NCBI RefSeq assembly: GCF_023715485.1
Contig: NZ_JAMBOF010000006.1
Coordinates: 1 to 64,000, forward strand
DNA from: Mesobacillus subterraneus
GTDB taxonomy: Bacteria > Bacillota > Bacilli > Bacillales > Cytobacillaceae
Direction of reading: 5' to 3'
Length of the DNA: 64,000 nucleotides
Position numbers and translations under genes: made by a program. Below, in pieces: positions 35,781 through 45,385 of the stretch (the first letter of the stretch is position 1; each line of letters opens with the position of its first letter). Below the pieces are notes generated by a model. That model worked only from the letters and a program-made list of their open reading frames with translations. It ran no database searches and was not told the origin of the DNA.

Positions 35781-38700
35781 AACCTCTAAAGCTTACGATG
35801 CAGGCTTTCGGGCCATATGCGGGTACCGAAATCATTGATTTCAGACAACTCGAAAATAGGACGATGTTTGTAATCTCCGGTAAAACGGGAGCCGGGAAGA
35901 CGACTATTTTTGATGGAATCAGCTATGCAATCTACGGAAAAGCAAGCGGAGAAGACCGGAATGGCCCCGATCTCCGCAGCCAGTTCGCCGACGATGAGTT
36001 ACTGACGGAGGTAAGTCTCGAATTTTCTCTTCGACAAAAGACCTATCAGATCACGAGGTCGCCACAGCAGGAAAAGAAAAAGAAGAATGGCGAAGGAACA
36101 ACAAATGTCGGAGCAAAGGCTGAGCTTTATTTAGTTGACGAGAACGGAGAGTTGCAGCTGCTCGCATCCAATGTGAGGGAAGTTGAGGAAAAGATCAAGG
36201 AAATCATGATCATCGACAGCAATCAGTTCAGACAGATCCTGATGATTCCCCAAGGTGAATTTCGCAAGCTCCTCACATCTGACAGCAAGGAAAAGGAAAT
36301 CATCCTTCAAAGATTGTTCCATACTGAAATCTATAAACGTGTGGAAGAAAAGCTTAAAGAAGAGGCGTCCGAGCTGAAAAAATCGGTTGAGGACCAGGTG
36401 GAAAAAAGGAACTCAGCGTTACGCAGCATAAAGGCAGTTGAAAATGAAGAGCTGACAGAGTTTGTCGAAGCTGGCAGTGTCAATGATGTATTGATCCTCC
36501 CGCTTTTAAAAAATGAAATTGAAGCAATGGGTACCAGACTGGAGAAAATGAGCAGTGAGCGTCACAAGCTTCAACAGGACCGCGATAAAATGCAGCAGCG
36601 TTTATTCGAAGCAGAAGCGACCCTAAAGCAAATCCAGTCCCTTGATACCCTTCGCACCAACAAAGAAAAGCTCGATGGCCAGAAGGACATATTTATCGAA
36701 AAAGAAAAAGCAGCCGAGCTTGCTAAAAAGGCTGCATTGCTATCAAGCCAGGAACAGCTTTGCCATCGCCTGAAAGCTGACTGCGATCATTTGACAGACC
36801 AACTATCACAGATTTCCAAGAAAATAACACAATTAACAGAAAAACTTTCCCATAGTGAACTAGAACACCAAAAACAGGTGAACCTTGAACCAGAACGGAA
36901 AACTGCCGCGGAAAATGTTAGCAGGCTTGAACACATGAAGGAAGATGTACAGGCATTTGCCAGCATTGCCGCCAGCGTAGAGGAATTGAAGCGTTCGCTG
37001 AAAAGTGCAAAGCAGCGCCGGGAGAAGAATGAAGCTGACCTGAAGTCTGCTGAAGAGCGCCTTAAAATACTGCAGGGTGAAAAAGAACATGCGGAAAAAT
37101 CTCAGTTATCCTTCCTCGAAAATGATCGGAAGCTAGAGAAGCTGACAGCTGAATTGGATAAGCTAAAAAAGTTAGGTGTACTAAATAATAAGACCGAACA
37201 AGCACGAGCCAGCTTCGAATTTAAAAAAGGCTTCTATAATCAGTCTCTTTTGCGTTTAAAAGATGCGAAGGCAGCGGTTGAGGAGCTAGAACAAAAATGG
37301 CTTCACTCCCAGGCAGCGGTATTGGCAGCCTCTTTACAGGGTGGAGTTGCATGTCCGGTCTGCGGATCGGATCACCATCCGAATCCTGCAGCTGCAAGTG
37401 ATGGTTTTATTCCATCAGAGGAAGACTTGAAAGCAGGAAGAGAGCAGGCTTCAGCCCTTGAGGAGGAAAAGAGCCTTGCTGAAAAGGACTTCATTGAAAG
37501 TGATGCGACACTAAATTCTTTAAAGGATACCGTCGTTGAATTGGTCGACGAGATTAAAAATGGTCGTCCAGATTTCAACATCGAAGGACTTACTGATGCT
37601 GTTCTTCAAACTGAAAGTGACATAGTGAAGCTGCAAAAGATGCAAGACGAGCATTCTTTAAGACTTAAAGCACTTGAAAAGATAAAAACTGAAATGAAGA
37701 GATTTGAAGAGGGAAAAGAAAAGCTCCAGCAGCAGGTGAAATCCCTGGACGAAGACTATCAAAGCCAGATGATTCAATATACCGAAAAGAAGACAACCCT
37801 TGAACGGATGACAGAAAAAATACCTGAAGAGCTGCGTTCCTTGCCGGTGTTTGAAGCAAAGCTAAAGGAGGCTATCCAGTGGCAGAAGCAGCTGGATCAG
37901 CAGCTGGAACAGGCGAGAAAAAATTATCAGGAAGCGAAGGAACAGCTTGGAACAGAAAAGGCTCGCGGCGAAGAGGCCGAAAAGCGACTGAAAGAAACCG
38001 ATGCCAAGCTGACAGCCGAACGGGAAGAGTTCAAAAATAACATGAATTCCCAAGGGTTTGAGAATTATCAGCTTTACCACCAAGCCAAAAAGCCTGAGCG
38101 TGATATTCAGCTTATTGAAACTGAAATCAGGAATTACCGTGAAGAGGTTAGGTCCGTAACTGACCGATTCGCTGAGCTATCTGCAATCCTTCAGGATGTT
38201 AAAAAGCCTGATATGGAAGGACTTCAATCTGAATTTGCAGTTGTGAATGACAAGATTAAAATGGCAGATGAAGTTTACCAGGATCTCAATTTGAAAAAAC
38301 GTGACAATCAGTCCATTTTAGAGCAGGTTGAATCCTTGAATGAACAGATGAAGGTCCTTGAGGAGAGGTACAAGCTCGTCGGCCATTTATATGAAATATC
38401 CAAAGGGCAGAACACATACCGGATCACATTTGAGCGCTTTGTATTGGCTGCTTTTCTCGATGATATACTTGCGGAAGCAAATGTAAGGCTTAATAAAATG
38501 ACAAGCGGACGTTACCGGCTATTAAGGAAAACAGATCGCTCAAAAGGGAATGTACAGAGCGGGTTAGAGCTGCTTGTTCTTGACGCTTATACTGGTCAGG
38601 AGCGCCATGTCAAAACTTTGTCAGGCGGTGAAAGCTTCAAGGCAGCACTCTCGCTTGCACTTGGGCTTGCTGATGTTGTCCAGAACTACGCAGGCGGAGT

Positions 38701-38914
38701 TTCGCTCGAAACAATGTTCATTGATGAAGGTTTCGGAACGCTTGACCCAGAGTCTTTGGACCAGGCGATTGAAGCATTAATCGATATCCAAAGCAGCGGC
38801 CGTCTTGTCGGCATCATTTCCCATGTCCCTGAACTTAAGGAACGGATAGATGCAAGGCTTGAAGTCATTGCCACCCAGACAGGCAGCAAAACTGAATTTC
38901 TCTTAATGAATTAA
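35777..38914 (+). CDS. sbcC: exonuclease ATPase subunit SbcC
   Basis: This 1045-aa SMC/Rad50-type ATPase has Walker A GKTGAGKTT at 35-43, two long coiled coils (about 180-500 and 560-860), a zinc hook Cys526-x-x-Cys529 (CPVCGSDHHPNP) in the middle, the ABC signature LSGGESF from about 948 and Walker B MFIDEGFGTLD. The length and order are normal for SbcC. It works as a complex with SbcD on double-strand ends. Confidence 0.96.
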   Translation: MKPLKLTMQAFGPYAGTEIIDFRQLENRTMFVISGKTGAGKTTIFDGISYAIYGKASGEDRNGPDLRSQFADDELLTEVSLEFSLRQKTYQITRSPQQEKKKKNGEGTTNVGAKAELYLVDENGELQLLASNVREVEEKIKEIMIIDSNQFRQILMIPQGEFRKLLTSDSKEKEIILQRLFHTEIYKRVEEKLKEEASELKKSVEDQVEKRNSALRSIKAVENEELTEFVEAGSVNDVLILPLLKNEIEAMGTRLEKMSSERHKLQQDRDKMQQRLFEAEATLKQIQSLDTLRTNKEKLDGQKDIFIEKEKAAELAKKAALLSSQEQLCHRLKADCDHLTDQLSQISKKITQLTEKLSHSELEHQKQVNLEPERKTAAENVSRLEHMKEDVQAFASIAASVEELKRSLKSAKQRREKNEADLKSAEERLKILQGEKEHAEKSQLSFLENDRKLEKLTAELDKLKKLGVLNNKTEQARASFEFKKGFYNQSLLRLKDAKAAVEELEQKWLHSQAAVLAASLQGGVACPVCGSDHHPNPAAASDGFIPSEEDLKAGREQASALEEEKSLAEKDFIESDATLNSLKDTVVELVDEIKNGRPDFNIEGLTDAVLQTESDIVKLQKMQDEHSLRLKALEKIKTEMKRFEEGKEKLQQQVKSLDEDYQSQMIQYTEKKTTLERMTEKIPEELRSLPVFEAKLKEAIQWQKQLDQQLEQARKNYQEAKEQLGTEKARGEEAEKRLKETDAKLTAEREEFKNNMNSQGFENYQLYHQAKKPERDIQLIETEIRNYREEVRSVTDRFAELSAILQDVKKPDMEGLQSEFAVVNDKIKMADEVYQDLNLKKRDNQSILEQVESLNEQMKVLEERYKLVGHLYEISKGQNTYRITFERFVLAAFLDDILAEANVRLNKMTSGRYRLLRKTDRSKGNVQSGLELLVLDAYTGQERHVKTLSGGESFKAALSLALGLADVVQNYAGGVSLETMFIDEGFGTLDPESLDQAIEALIDIQSSGRLVGIISHVPELKERIDARLEVIATQTGSKTEFLLMN

Positions 38915-38918
38915 CGCT

Positions 38919-38952
38919 AAAATACAGCATCGCAGAAACGATGCTGTATTTT
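38919..38952 (+). terminator. terminator of sbcDC
   Basis: AAAATACAGCATCG and CGATGCTGTATTTT form a perfect 14-bp stem with a T tail built in. Confidence 0.9.
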
Positions 38953-38987
38953 CACGATTATCCAAAATAGCAGCAGGGAGTTTTAAC

Positions 38988-40049
38988 ATGGATTTTGAAG
39001 TGCAATATCTATCATTTTACGTTGTCCAGGTAGAAGGAAAAGGCGACCAGGCCGACAAAAGGTATAAACATTTCCAAACATTGAACGAGGAAGAATTTGA
39101 AAACAGCTCTCTTAAGGACTTCCTTGAAGGCGAGTTCGCTAAGATCGTTAAGCGCAAGGTAGAGCGCCATCCAAAAACAGAGGAAGTACCGACAAAATTA
39201 GGTTACTTCATCGTCGAAGAGGGACATGATCTTACATCAAACCCTAACTATAATCTTTTTCACCGTGTCCGCTTTGCGGAATCAAAGGAAGTTTTCCAGC
39301 AGGAAAGTGAAAAATTCGCGATTGCCTATGTAGACACCAGCGCTGTCCGCGGCGGTGTATTCATCGTAGCGAGGGCAAAGCTTCGCAAGTATTTCGACGA
39401 TTCTTTCGTATTCATTTTAAAATGTGATTTCGAGCCAAAGGTCGCATCCATTTCAGATGAATCTACTTTGATCCGCCAGGTCGAAATGGCAATCACAACA
39501 AAAAATATGAAATCCATTCAATATCCATACATGCCTGAAGAAGGTATGATCCAAGATAATGAGCTTAAAATCAACCAGGCTTCACATGCCCGTTATTTTG
39601 AAGATTTCTTGAAATATGTCGAGTATGGCCAGTCAATGCCGGAGATTGTAAAGACACAAGTAATCGAGATGGTAAGGGGCCATATGGAAGAAGCGTTTGA
39701 ACCTGAAAGTGAAGAACGAGAGCAGCTTGAAAATGCAATGGAAATCTGGGCAGCCAGCGAAAAACGAGAGCTGCAGGAACGCTTTGAACCGGAACAGGTC
39801 ATCGAAGCAGCTGCCCAGTTAATTGAGCACACACCAGAGCTTGAATTGAAAATGAAGCTGGATCACGTATCTGTGAAGGGGCTGCTAGCCGACTTTGGCA
39901 AAAACATCCATCTCGCGAAAATAAATGGAAAATACGTCGTCATGATAGAAGCAGATTCTATCGTTTTCGAAAAAGGGTTCTCACCTGTAGAGTTTGCAAA
40001 ACCTGAAGAAGTCGCAACCGTTGTTGAGCGAATTAGGCAAAAGGGATAA
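38988..40049 (+). CDS. DUF3900-family protein
   Basis: This 353-aa soluble protein begins MDFEVQYLSFYVVQVEGKGDQ, as I recall for the Bacillus DUF3900 family, and contains YFDDSFVFILKCDFEPKVA and SHARYFEDFLKYVEYG blocks. The middle part resembles nucleoid-associated NdpA-like proteins in its strand-helix pattern, and this is a loose impression only. Function unknown. It is a single gene between two terminators, with GGGAG upstream of the ATG. Confidence 0.65.
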   Translation: MDFEVQYLSFYVVQVEGKGDQADKRYKHFQTLNEEEFENSSLKDFLEGEFAKIVKRKVERHPKTEEVPTKLGYFIVEEGHDLTSNPNYNLFHRVRFAESKEVFQQESEKFAIAYVDTSAVRGGVFIVARAKLRKYFDDSFVFILKCDFEPKVASISDESTLIRQVEMAITTKNMKSIQYPYMPEEGMIQDNELKINQASHARYFEDFLKYVEYGQSMPEIVKTQVIEMVRGHMEEAFEPESEEREQLENAMEIWAASEKRELQERFEPEQVIEAAAQLIEHTPELELKMKLDHVSVKGLLADFGKNIHLAKINGKYVVMIEADSIVFEKGFSPVEFAKPEEVATVVERIRQKG

Positions 40050-40084
40050 AATGCATTTTAGTTGTCCCAATTAAAAATAATGTT

Positions 40085-40119
40085 GAAAGTATCGGCACAA
40101 TGCCGGTGCTTTCTTTTTG
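40085..40119 (+). terminator. terminator after the DUF3900 gene
   Basis: GAAAGTATCGGCA and TGCCGGTGCTTTC form a stem with minor mismatches, followed by T5. Confidence 0.8.
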
Positions 40120-40201
40120 TATTGTCAGCACGTCTGAATACTGGTTATAATTGGTAAGTGGGATAATACTAGATTCTGGATTCATAGTGAGGGGTTAACC
40201 T

Positions 40202-40693
40202 TTGATCACTACATACGTAAATTGGGGTGAAGCAAGAGTAAAGCTGACATGGAAACAAGGGGATCAGCTTCCGCCAAGAGATTTAATTACAAGTGTCCAT
40301 GGATTTTGTTTTTTTGATGAAAAATTATTGCTGGTAAAATTAAATCACCGTGGCTGGGACATGACAGGAGGGCATATTGAAGCAGATGAACCTCCTGAAG
40401 AATGCTTTAAGCGGGAAACCATGGAAGAGGCTTATGTCACAGGCGAATGCAAGTTCTTAGGGTCGATCATTGTGGACCACAGTGAAAATTCGCTTTGGAA
40501 TGAGGATAGCAAATATCCGAAAGTGGGATATCAGGTGTTTTACCGGATGGACATTATAGAAATCTATGACTTCGAAGCTGGATATGAATCTTCAGAAAGA
40601 ATCTTTGTCGATCTTGATCAGGTAAGTGAATATTATCATGATTGGCACGAGCTGTATGATCATATATTAAGCTATGCTGCTAATAAAAAATAA
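40202..40693 (+). CDS. Nudix hydrolase
   Basis: This 163-aa protein has a complete Nudix box: GGHIEADEPPEECFKRETMEEAYV at about residues 56-79 (read in parts), with G, E, the REx-x-EE core and a hydrophobic end. It hydrolyses a nucleoside diphosphate linked to some moiety, and the substrate is unknown. The start is TTG at 40202 after GAGGGG. The methyltransferase gene begins 27 nt downstream, so the two are probably co-transcribed. Confidence 0.88.
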   Translation: MITTYVNWGEARVKLTWKQGDQLPPRDLITSVHGFCFFDEKLLLVKLNHRGWDMTGGHIEADEPPEECFKRETMEEAYVTGECKFLGSIIVDHSENSLWNEDSKYPKVGYQVFYRMDIIEIYDFEAGYESSERIFVDLDQVSEYYHDWHELYDHILSYAANKK

Positions 40694-40720
40694 GAGATTA
40701 AGAATGTTAGGGTGAAGGAA

Positions 40721-41500
40721 ATGGATGCTATTAAACAAAACAGTCTTGCATGGGACAAGAAGGTTGAAAATGAAGCCGTTTATACTAAGGCAGTTTCAAA
40801 GGAGATCATTGAAAAAAGCAAAGCTGGTGATTGGGAAATTACGGTGACAACTGGTAGACCGGTCCCGAGAAGCTGGTTCCCAAAATCTTTGGCAGGATTG
40901 AAAATTCTTTGCCTTGCTTCTGGAGGAGGTCAGCAGGGGCCTGTACTGGCTGCAGCGGGAGCTGATGTTACCGTTGTCGACATTTCCAAGAAACAATTGG
41001 AGCAGGATGAGCTTGTCGCCAAAAGAGATGGACTTAATTTAATTACATTACAATGCAGCATGACAGATCTTTCGGCGTTCGAGGATGACCAATTTGACTT
41101 GATCATACATCCAGTATCGAATTTATTTGTAGAAGACATCTCACAAGTCTGGAAGGAAGCATCAAGAGTATTGAAAGACAAAGGCACACTAATATCAGGC
41201 TTTACAAATCCACTCTTATTTATCTTTGATGATGAGGAGGACATGAAAGGGAACCTGGTCGTTAAAAATAAGGTACCAGGGTCGTCTCTTGATTATCTGT
41301 CAGATGAAGAAAAGGAAGAGTTTATCAACTCTGATAATACAATAGAATTTGGCCACACATTAGAAGACCAGATCCAGGGTCAAATTGATGCCGGCCTGGT
41401 CATTGCAGGATTGTATGAAGACGACTTTGGCGGAAGACGACCATTGGATGAATTTATCAAATGTTTTGTCGCAACAAAAGCAGTTAAAATTAAGCTCTGA
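40721..41500 (+). CDS. SAM-dependent methyltransferase
   Basis: This class I methyltransferase of 259 aa has motif I LKILCLASGGGQQGPVLAAAGA (about 60-81), the acidic motif II VTVVDIS, then QCSMTDL, FDLIIHP and EASRVLKDKGTLISG. The target is unknown. The frame opens at a GTG (40712), but the ATG at 40721 is better spaced from AGGGTG. It follows the Nudix gene and ends at a terminator. Confidence 0.85.
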   Translation: MDAIKQNSLAWDKKVENEAVYTKAVSKEIIEKSKAGDWEITVTTGRPVPRSWFPKSLAGLKILCLASGGGQQGPVLAAAGADVTVVDISKKQLEQDELVAKRDGLNLITLQCSMTDLSAFEDDQFDLIIHPVSNLFVEDISQVWKEASRVLKDKGTLISGFTNPLLFIFDDEEDMKGNLVVKNKVPGSSLDYLSDEEKEEFINSDNTIEFGHTLEDQIQGQIDAGLVIAGLYEDDFGGRRPLDEFIKCFVATKAVKIKL

Positions 41501-41506
41501 ATTTGT

Positions 41507-41536
41507 TACGCCCTAAATATGGTTAGGGCGTTTTAT
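41507..41536 (+). terminator. terminator after the methyltransferase gene
   Basis: ACGCCCTAA and TTAGGGCGT form a 9-bp stem followed by TTTATT. Confidence 0.85.
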
Positions 41537-41660
41537 TGTCCAGCTCCAGCGCTTGGTTAGTTTTCAACATTGAGTGGCTTCCTCGAATATCTTGCGAGAA
41601 GCGTTAGCTTTGAGCAGCTCGAGTAGCTTGTGGGGCCAATCCAAAACACATGCGCTTTCC
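41537..41660. repeat. dispersed repeat region, second copy
   Basis: It starts with the same TGTCCAGCTCCAGCGC as at 31159 and continues as GC-rich text with small internal repeats (CTCGAATATCTTGCGAG, AGCAGCTCGAGTAGC). No coding frame. Confidence 0.5.
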
Positions 41661-41690
41661 TTGTTATATTTAGAATATTTAGACTAATAG

Positions 41691-41718
41691 TTGAATATTT
41701 CAATATAAGCGTTATAAT
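41691..41718 (+). promoter_or_regulatory. promoter of operon A
   Basis: TTGAAT, 16 nt, TATAAT. The near-palindrome TATAAGCGTTATAA between the elements resembles a degenerate CcpA cre site (12 of 14 positions). Confidence 0.6.
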
Positions 41719-41730
41719 AAAGTTAAAATA

Positions 41731-41750
41731 CATACCGACCGGTTAGTAGA
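41731..41750. promoter_or_regulatory. shared near-palindromic operator, copy 1
   Basis: CATACCGACCGGTTAGTAGA, core TACCGACCGGTTAGTA. It starts 12 nt after the -10 of operon A and recurs at 44872 and 60429. The TACCGACCG half agrees with the site I recall for the Thermus TetR regulator PfmR, which controls fatty-acid and phenylacetate genes. Confidence 0.75.
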
Positions 41751-41769
41751 AAGTTACAGGGGGAATAAA

Positions 41770-42522
41770 ATGAGGTTAGAAAACAAGACAGCAATCATTA
41801 CTGGCGGTGCCAGCGGGATTGGGAGGGCAGCTGCACTTCGCTTTGCTAGTGAAGGAGCCAAGGTTGTAATCGCAGATTTAAACGTCGATGCCGGGAGAGA
41901 AACAGCTCAGCTAATTGGACAAAAAGGAGGGAACGCCCTTTTTATCGAGACAAATGTAAGCGATTCCAAGCAGGTCAACGAACTGGTTTCGGTAACAGTT
42001 GAAACCTATGGCAAGCTTGATATTCTCTTTAATAATGCAGGGATAGGAAATCCGAATGTGAAGAGTGTGGATCTCGAGGAAGAGGAATGGGACCGGATCA
42101 TTGATATTAACCTTAAAGGCGTTTTCCTGGGTATTAAGTATGCTGTTCCCGAGCTCAGAAAGGCTGGCGGGGGAGCGATCATCAACACTTCAAGCTTGCT
42201 TGGGATTAAGGGTCAAAAATATCTTGCAGCTTATAACGCATCCAAGGCTGGCGTCATCCTATTGACAAAAAATGCTGCTTTAGAATATGGCAAGGATCAT
42301 ATCCGTGTGAATGCAATTGCCCCGGGAGTTATTGATACGCAAATTATCGACGGGTGGAAAAATGATGAGCGAAAATGGCCGATTATTTCGAGGGCCAATG
42401 CTTTAGGCAGAATAGGAACACCTGATGAAGTCGCAAATGCGGTCCTGTTCCTTGCCTCCGATGAAGCTTCCTTTATTACTGGTGCGACTTTGTCAGTCGA
42501 CGGCGGTGGACTGACATTTTAG
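41770..42522 (+). CDS. SDR-family oxidoreductase
   Basis: This 250-aa classical short-chain dehydrogenase has the NAD(P) motif TGGASGIG (12-19), NNAG (about 88-91), a catalytic Ser in NTSSLLG and YNASK (about 155-159). The acidic ADLN after strand 2 suggests NAD. The VDGGGLTF end is typical. It is first in operon A, with GGGGGAA before the ATG, and is followed by an acyl-CoA ligase. It probably oxidises a hydroxyacyl-CoA or alcohol intermediate. Confidence 0.88.
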   Translation: MRLENKTAIITGGASGIGRAAALRFASEGAKVVIADLNVDAGRETAQLIGQKGGNALFIETNVSDSKQVNELVSVTVETYGKLDILFNNAGIGNPNVKSVDLEEEEWDRIIDINLKGVFLGIKYAVPELRKAGGGAIINTSSLLGIKGQKYLAAYNASKAGVILLTKNAALEYGKDHIRVNAIAPGVIDTQIIDGWKNDERKWPIISRANALGRIGTPDEVANAVLFLASDEASFITGATLSVDGGGLTF

Positions 42523-42562
42523 CCATATACAATTATGTTAACAATTGAATGGGGGAAATTAA

Positions 42563-44176
42563 ATGAGCGAGAAAAATGTCTGGCTTTCCAAGTATCCTGA
42601 CTCCATTGCATCCACTATCATTATTCCTGAAAAATCTTTGCCGCAAATGCTTCGCGAATCAGCAGAGAAGTTTCCTCACAACAATGCCTTATCCTTCTAT
42701 GGCAGGAAGGTCACCTATGAACAATTATCCCATACTGTGACACATTTTGCTTCAGCACTTCAAAACAGAGGAGTGGAGGCTGGTGACAGGGTTGCCATCA
42801 TGCTCCCGAACTGTCCTCAATATGTGATTTCCTATTTTGGTATATTGACCGCAGGAGCAATTGTCACCCAGGTTAATCCAATGTCTGTTGAACGTGAGCT
42901 TGAATATATCCTCAATGATTCAGGCGCTGAAACTATTGTCGTGTTCGATGCGCTCTATGCTAAGGTTAAGAGTGTTCAGGCTTCTACCAAACTAAGAAAT
43001 ATTATCGTTGTCAGCCTCCAGCCTACTGAGCATGCTTTTGCACCAGATACCAAGTTTGAAGCGTTCTTATCTGAGAGCAGCGGCAGGACGACCGTGGTTG
43101 ATGTTGATCCAGCAGAGGATGTCGCTGTGCTGCAATACACTGGCGGGACGACAGGCAGGTCAAAGGGTGCGATGCTGACCCACCGTAATCTGCTAGCCAA
43201 TGTTTTGCAATCATATGAATTTTTCAAGCATGATATAAAACCAGGGAAAGAGCGGTCGTTGACGGTAATCCCATTGTTCCATGTATTTGGGATGACAGCC
43301 TGTATGAATCTATCAATCTATACAGGAGCCGAAGTAATATTGCTTCCGCGATTTGATTTGGAAGAGGTCCTCAATACAATCAAGAATGAACAGCCTACGA
43401 TGTTCCCTGGTGTCCCGACAATGTATGTCGCCATTACGAACCACCCGAAAGCTGAGGAATATGGCATCGGCAGCATTGAAATATGCAACAGCGGCAGCGC
43501 GCCAATGCCAGTAGAGCTGCTGAAAGAATTCGAAAGAAAAACAGGTTCAAAGATTCTGGAAGGCTATGGCCTGTCGGAAGCATCTCCTACCACCCATTGC
43601 AATCCAAGTTTTGCGGAGAGAAAGCCTGGCAGTGTGGGCATTGGCATGCCATCAACAGAATATAAGGTTGTTGACCTGGCAACTGGCTCAGAAGAAGTAC
43701 CGGCAGGAGAGCTGGGCGAGGTAATCATCAAGGGCCCGCAGGTTATGAAGGGCTACTGGAACATGCCAGAGGAAACAGCAAACACTTTAAGGGATGGATG
43801 GCTTTATACTGGGGATATCGCCAAGGTAGATGAAGAAGGATACCTATATATCGTTGACAGGAAAAAAGACATGATCATCGCGAGCGGCTACAATATTTAT
43901 CCACGTGATATCGAGGAAGTATTGTATGAACACCCAGCTGTACAGGAAGCGGTTGTCATTGGAATTCCAGATGAGTACCGGGGTGAGGCAGTCAAAGCAG
44001 TCATTGTATTAAAAGCGGGGAAAGAAGCAGGTGAGGCTCTGATCAAGGAATTCTGCCGAGAAAATATGGCCGCATACAAAGTACCGAATGTCATCGAATT
44101 CCGTGAACAGCTGCCAAAAACCAGTGTTGGCAAGATTTTGCGCAGAGCCCTCAGGGAAGAAGTGAATAGTAAATAA
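42563..44176 (+). CDS. long- or medium-chain acyl-CoA ligase (1)
   Basis: This 537-aa ANL-family adenylating enzyme activates a carboxylic acid to its CoA thioester with ATP. Signatures are the P-loop YTGGTTGRSKGAML (about 190-203), GYGLSEASPTTH, DGWLYTGDIA and the C-terminal DRKKDMIIASGYNIYPRDIE hinge. The catalytic Lys is near the end (KTSVGKILRR). It is of the FadD/LcfA type and is the second gene of operon A. Chain-length preference cannot be read from sequence. Confidence 0.9.
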   Translation: MSEKNVWLSKYPDSIASTIIIPEKSLPQMLRESAEKFPHNNALSFYGRKVTYEQLSHTVTHFASALQNRGVEAGDRVAIMLPNCPQYVISYFGILTAGAIVTQVNPMSVERELEYILNDSGAETIVVFDALYAKVKSVQASTKLRNIIVVSLQPTEHAFAPDTKFEAFLSESSGRTTVVDVDPAEDVAVLQYTGGTTGRSKGAMLTHRNLLANVLQSYEFFKHDIKPGKERSLTVIPLFHVFGMTACMNLSIYTGAEVILLPRFDLEEVLNTIKNEQPTMFPGVPTMYVAITNHPKAEEYGIGSIEICNSGSAPMPVELLKEFERKTGSKILEGYGLSEASPTTHCNPSFAERKPGSVGIGMPSTEYKVVDLATGSEEVPAGELGEVIIKGPQVMKGYWNMPEETANTLRDGWLYTGDIAKVDEEGYLYIVDRKKDMIIASGYNIYPRDIEEVLYEHPAVQEAVVIGIPDEYRGEAVKAVIVLKAGKEAGEALIKEFCRENMAAYKVPNVIEFREQLPKTSVGKILRRALREEVNSK

Positions 44177-44209
44177 TTATTCCTTCTCAATGGGACAGGG
44201 GGTAAAATA

Positions 44210-44218
44210 TGGTATAAT
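44210..44218 (+). promoter_or_regulatory. extended -10 element upstream of the TetR gene
   Basis: TGGTATAAT lies 37 nt upstream of the TetR start and may give it a second, independent promoter. Confidence 0.5.
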
Positions 44219-44254
44219 TTCTGTGCAGACTAGTAGGATTGCGAGGACATCGAA

Positions 44255-44818
44255 GTGAAAGAAAAAATTACCGCACACAGCATAAATCTATTCGAGAAAA
44301 AAGGCTTCAGTGAGACTTCCATCCAGGATATTGTAGACTCCCTTGGGGTTACAAAAGGTTCATTTTATTATTACTTTTCCAGCAAAGAAGAATTACTGAT
44401 GGATATACATCTCAGATATATCGATGAGTTATTAGGCCGCCAGGAAGGGATTCTTTCAGGACAGTCAACAAGCAAACAAAAACTATTTGATATCGTTTTT
44501 ATGCTGATCAGCAGCATAAAATCCAAAGGGTCATCCGCAAAAATATTTTTCAGGGAAATGCGGCACTTAAGTGAAGACAGACTGGCACAAATTGTCGCTA
44601 AGCGCGATCAATTCAGGATGGATGTGGAAAGACTGATTCATGAAGGAATAGACAGCGGTGAATTCCGGAAGGATCTAAATCCCGTGATTGTAACGTTTGG
44701 CATACTTGGTGCTGCCAACTGGAGCTATCAGTGGTTCAATCCTCAAGGGAAGGTATCAGATAGGGAAGTGGCCGAGATTTTTGTCGAGATGATCTTGAAG
44801 GGAATCGAAGTCAACTAA
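44255..44818 (+). CDS. TetR-family regulator, probable controller of the acyl-CoA regulon
   Basis: This 187-aa regulator has a TetR helix-turn-helix domain at 5-50 (TSIQDIVDSLGVTKGSFYYYF) and a ligand domain of normal length. The start is GTG at 44255, 7 nt after GAGGA. It is last in operon A and directly upstream of the second copy of the shared operator, so it is the best candidate to bind TACCRACCGGTWRGTA and to respond to an acyl-CoA. That link is an inference. It is unlike the long TetR at 5579. Confidence 0.87.
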   Translation: MKEKITAHSINLFEKKGFSETSIQDIVDSLGVTKGSFYYYFSSKEELLMDIHLRYIDELLGRQEGILSGQSTSKQKLFDIVFMLISSIKSKGSSAKIFFREMRHLSEDRLAQIVAKRDQFRMDVERLIHEGIDSGEFRKDLNPVIVTFGILGAANWSYQWFNPQGKVSDREVAEIFVEMILKGIEVN

Positions 44819-44831
44819 AGAATAATGTAGA

Positions 44832-44862
44832 GAGAGGCTTATGAATCGGAAGCCTCTTTCTA
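44832..44862 (+). terminator. terminator of operon A
   Basis: AGAGGCTT and AAGCCTCT form an 8-bp stem followed by TTCT. Confidence 0.75.
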
Positions 44863-44871
44863 TGAAGCTTA

Positions 44872-44891
44872 CATACCAACCGGTTAGTACG
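44872..44891. promoter_or_regulatory. shared near-palindromic operator, copy 2
   Basis: CATACCAACCGGTTAGTACG, core 44874-44889, identical to copy 1 at 15 of 16 core bases. It lies 50 nt upstream of operon B. A weak promoter (TTATGA, 16 nt, TATGAA) precedes it. Confidence 0.75.
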
Positions 44892-44940
44892 GAAAGGCTT
44901 ATTTTAACATCCAACCATTACTGAGAAAGAGGAGAGATAC

Positions 44941-45342
44941 TTGCAGGAAATCCAGGTTCAGGCACGGTTTGGAGAGACGGATGCATTAGGACATATTAAC
45001 AATACTAGTTACTTTGTTTATCTGGAGGAGGCCAGGATTCGTTTTTTTGAGGCATTAGGCTACAACATGGAGTTGAATGACTGGAAATTCATTTTAGCCT
45101 CCACCAAATGTGATTTTGTCAGCCAGGGTTATTTTGACCAGCTGTTAACTGTAAAAACGTATGTATCAAGAATTGGTTCAAAAAGCTTCCAGCTTGAGCA
45201 TGACATTGTTTGCTCGCAAACACAGCAGCTGATCGCAAAGGGAAGCGCAATCATTGTGTATTATGATTTTAAAAATCAAAAGAGTGATGTTTTGCCCGAA
45301 TTGCTTAAAGAAGGACTAAAAAGCTATTTATTGCCCGTGTAA
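44941..45342 (+). CDS. hotdog-fold acyl-CoA thioesterase
   Basis: This 133-aa protein of the 4-hydroxybenzoyl-CoA-thioesterase/YbgC type starts RFGETDALGHINNTSYFVYLEEARIRFF (read in parts), with the catalytic Asp in ETDALGHINN. It releases acids from acyl-CoA. The start is TTG, with AGGAGAG upstream. It is first in operon B. Confidence 0.87.
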   Translation: MQEIQVQARFGETDALGHINNTSYFVYLEEARIRFFEALGYNMELNDWKFILASTKCDFVSQGYFDQLLTVKTYVSRIGSKSFQLEHDIVCSQTQQLIAKGSAIIVYYDFKNQKSDVLPELLKEGLKSYLLPV

Positions 45343-45385
45343 ATAACTGAATATTCCGTTTATATACCTATTAGGAGGTGCCCAA

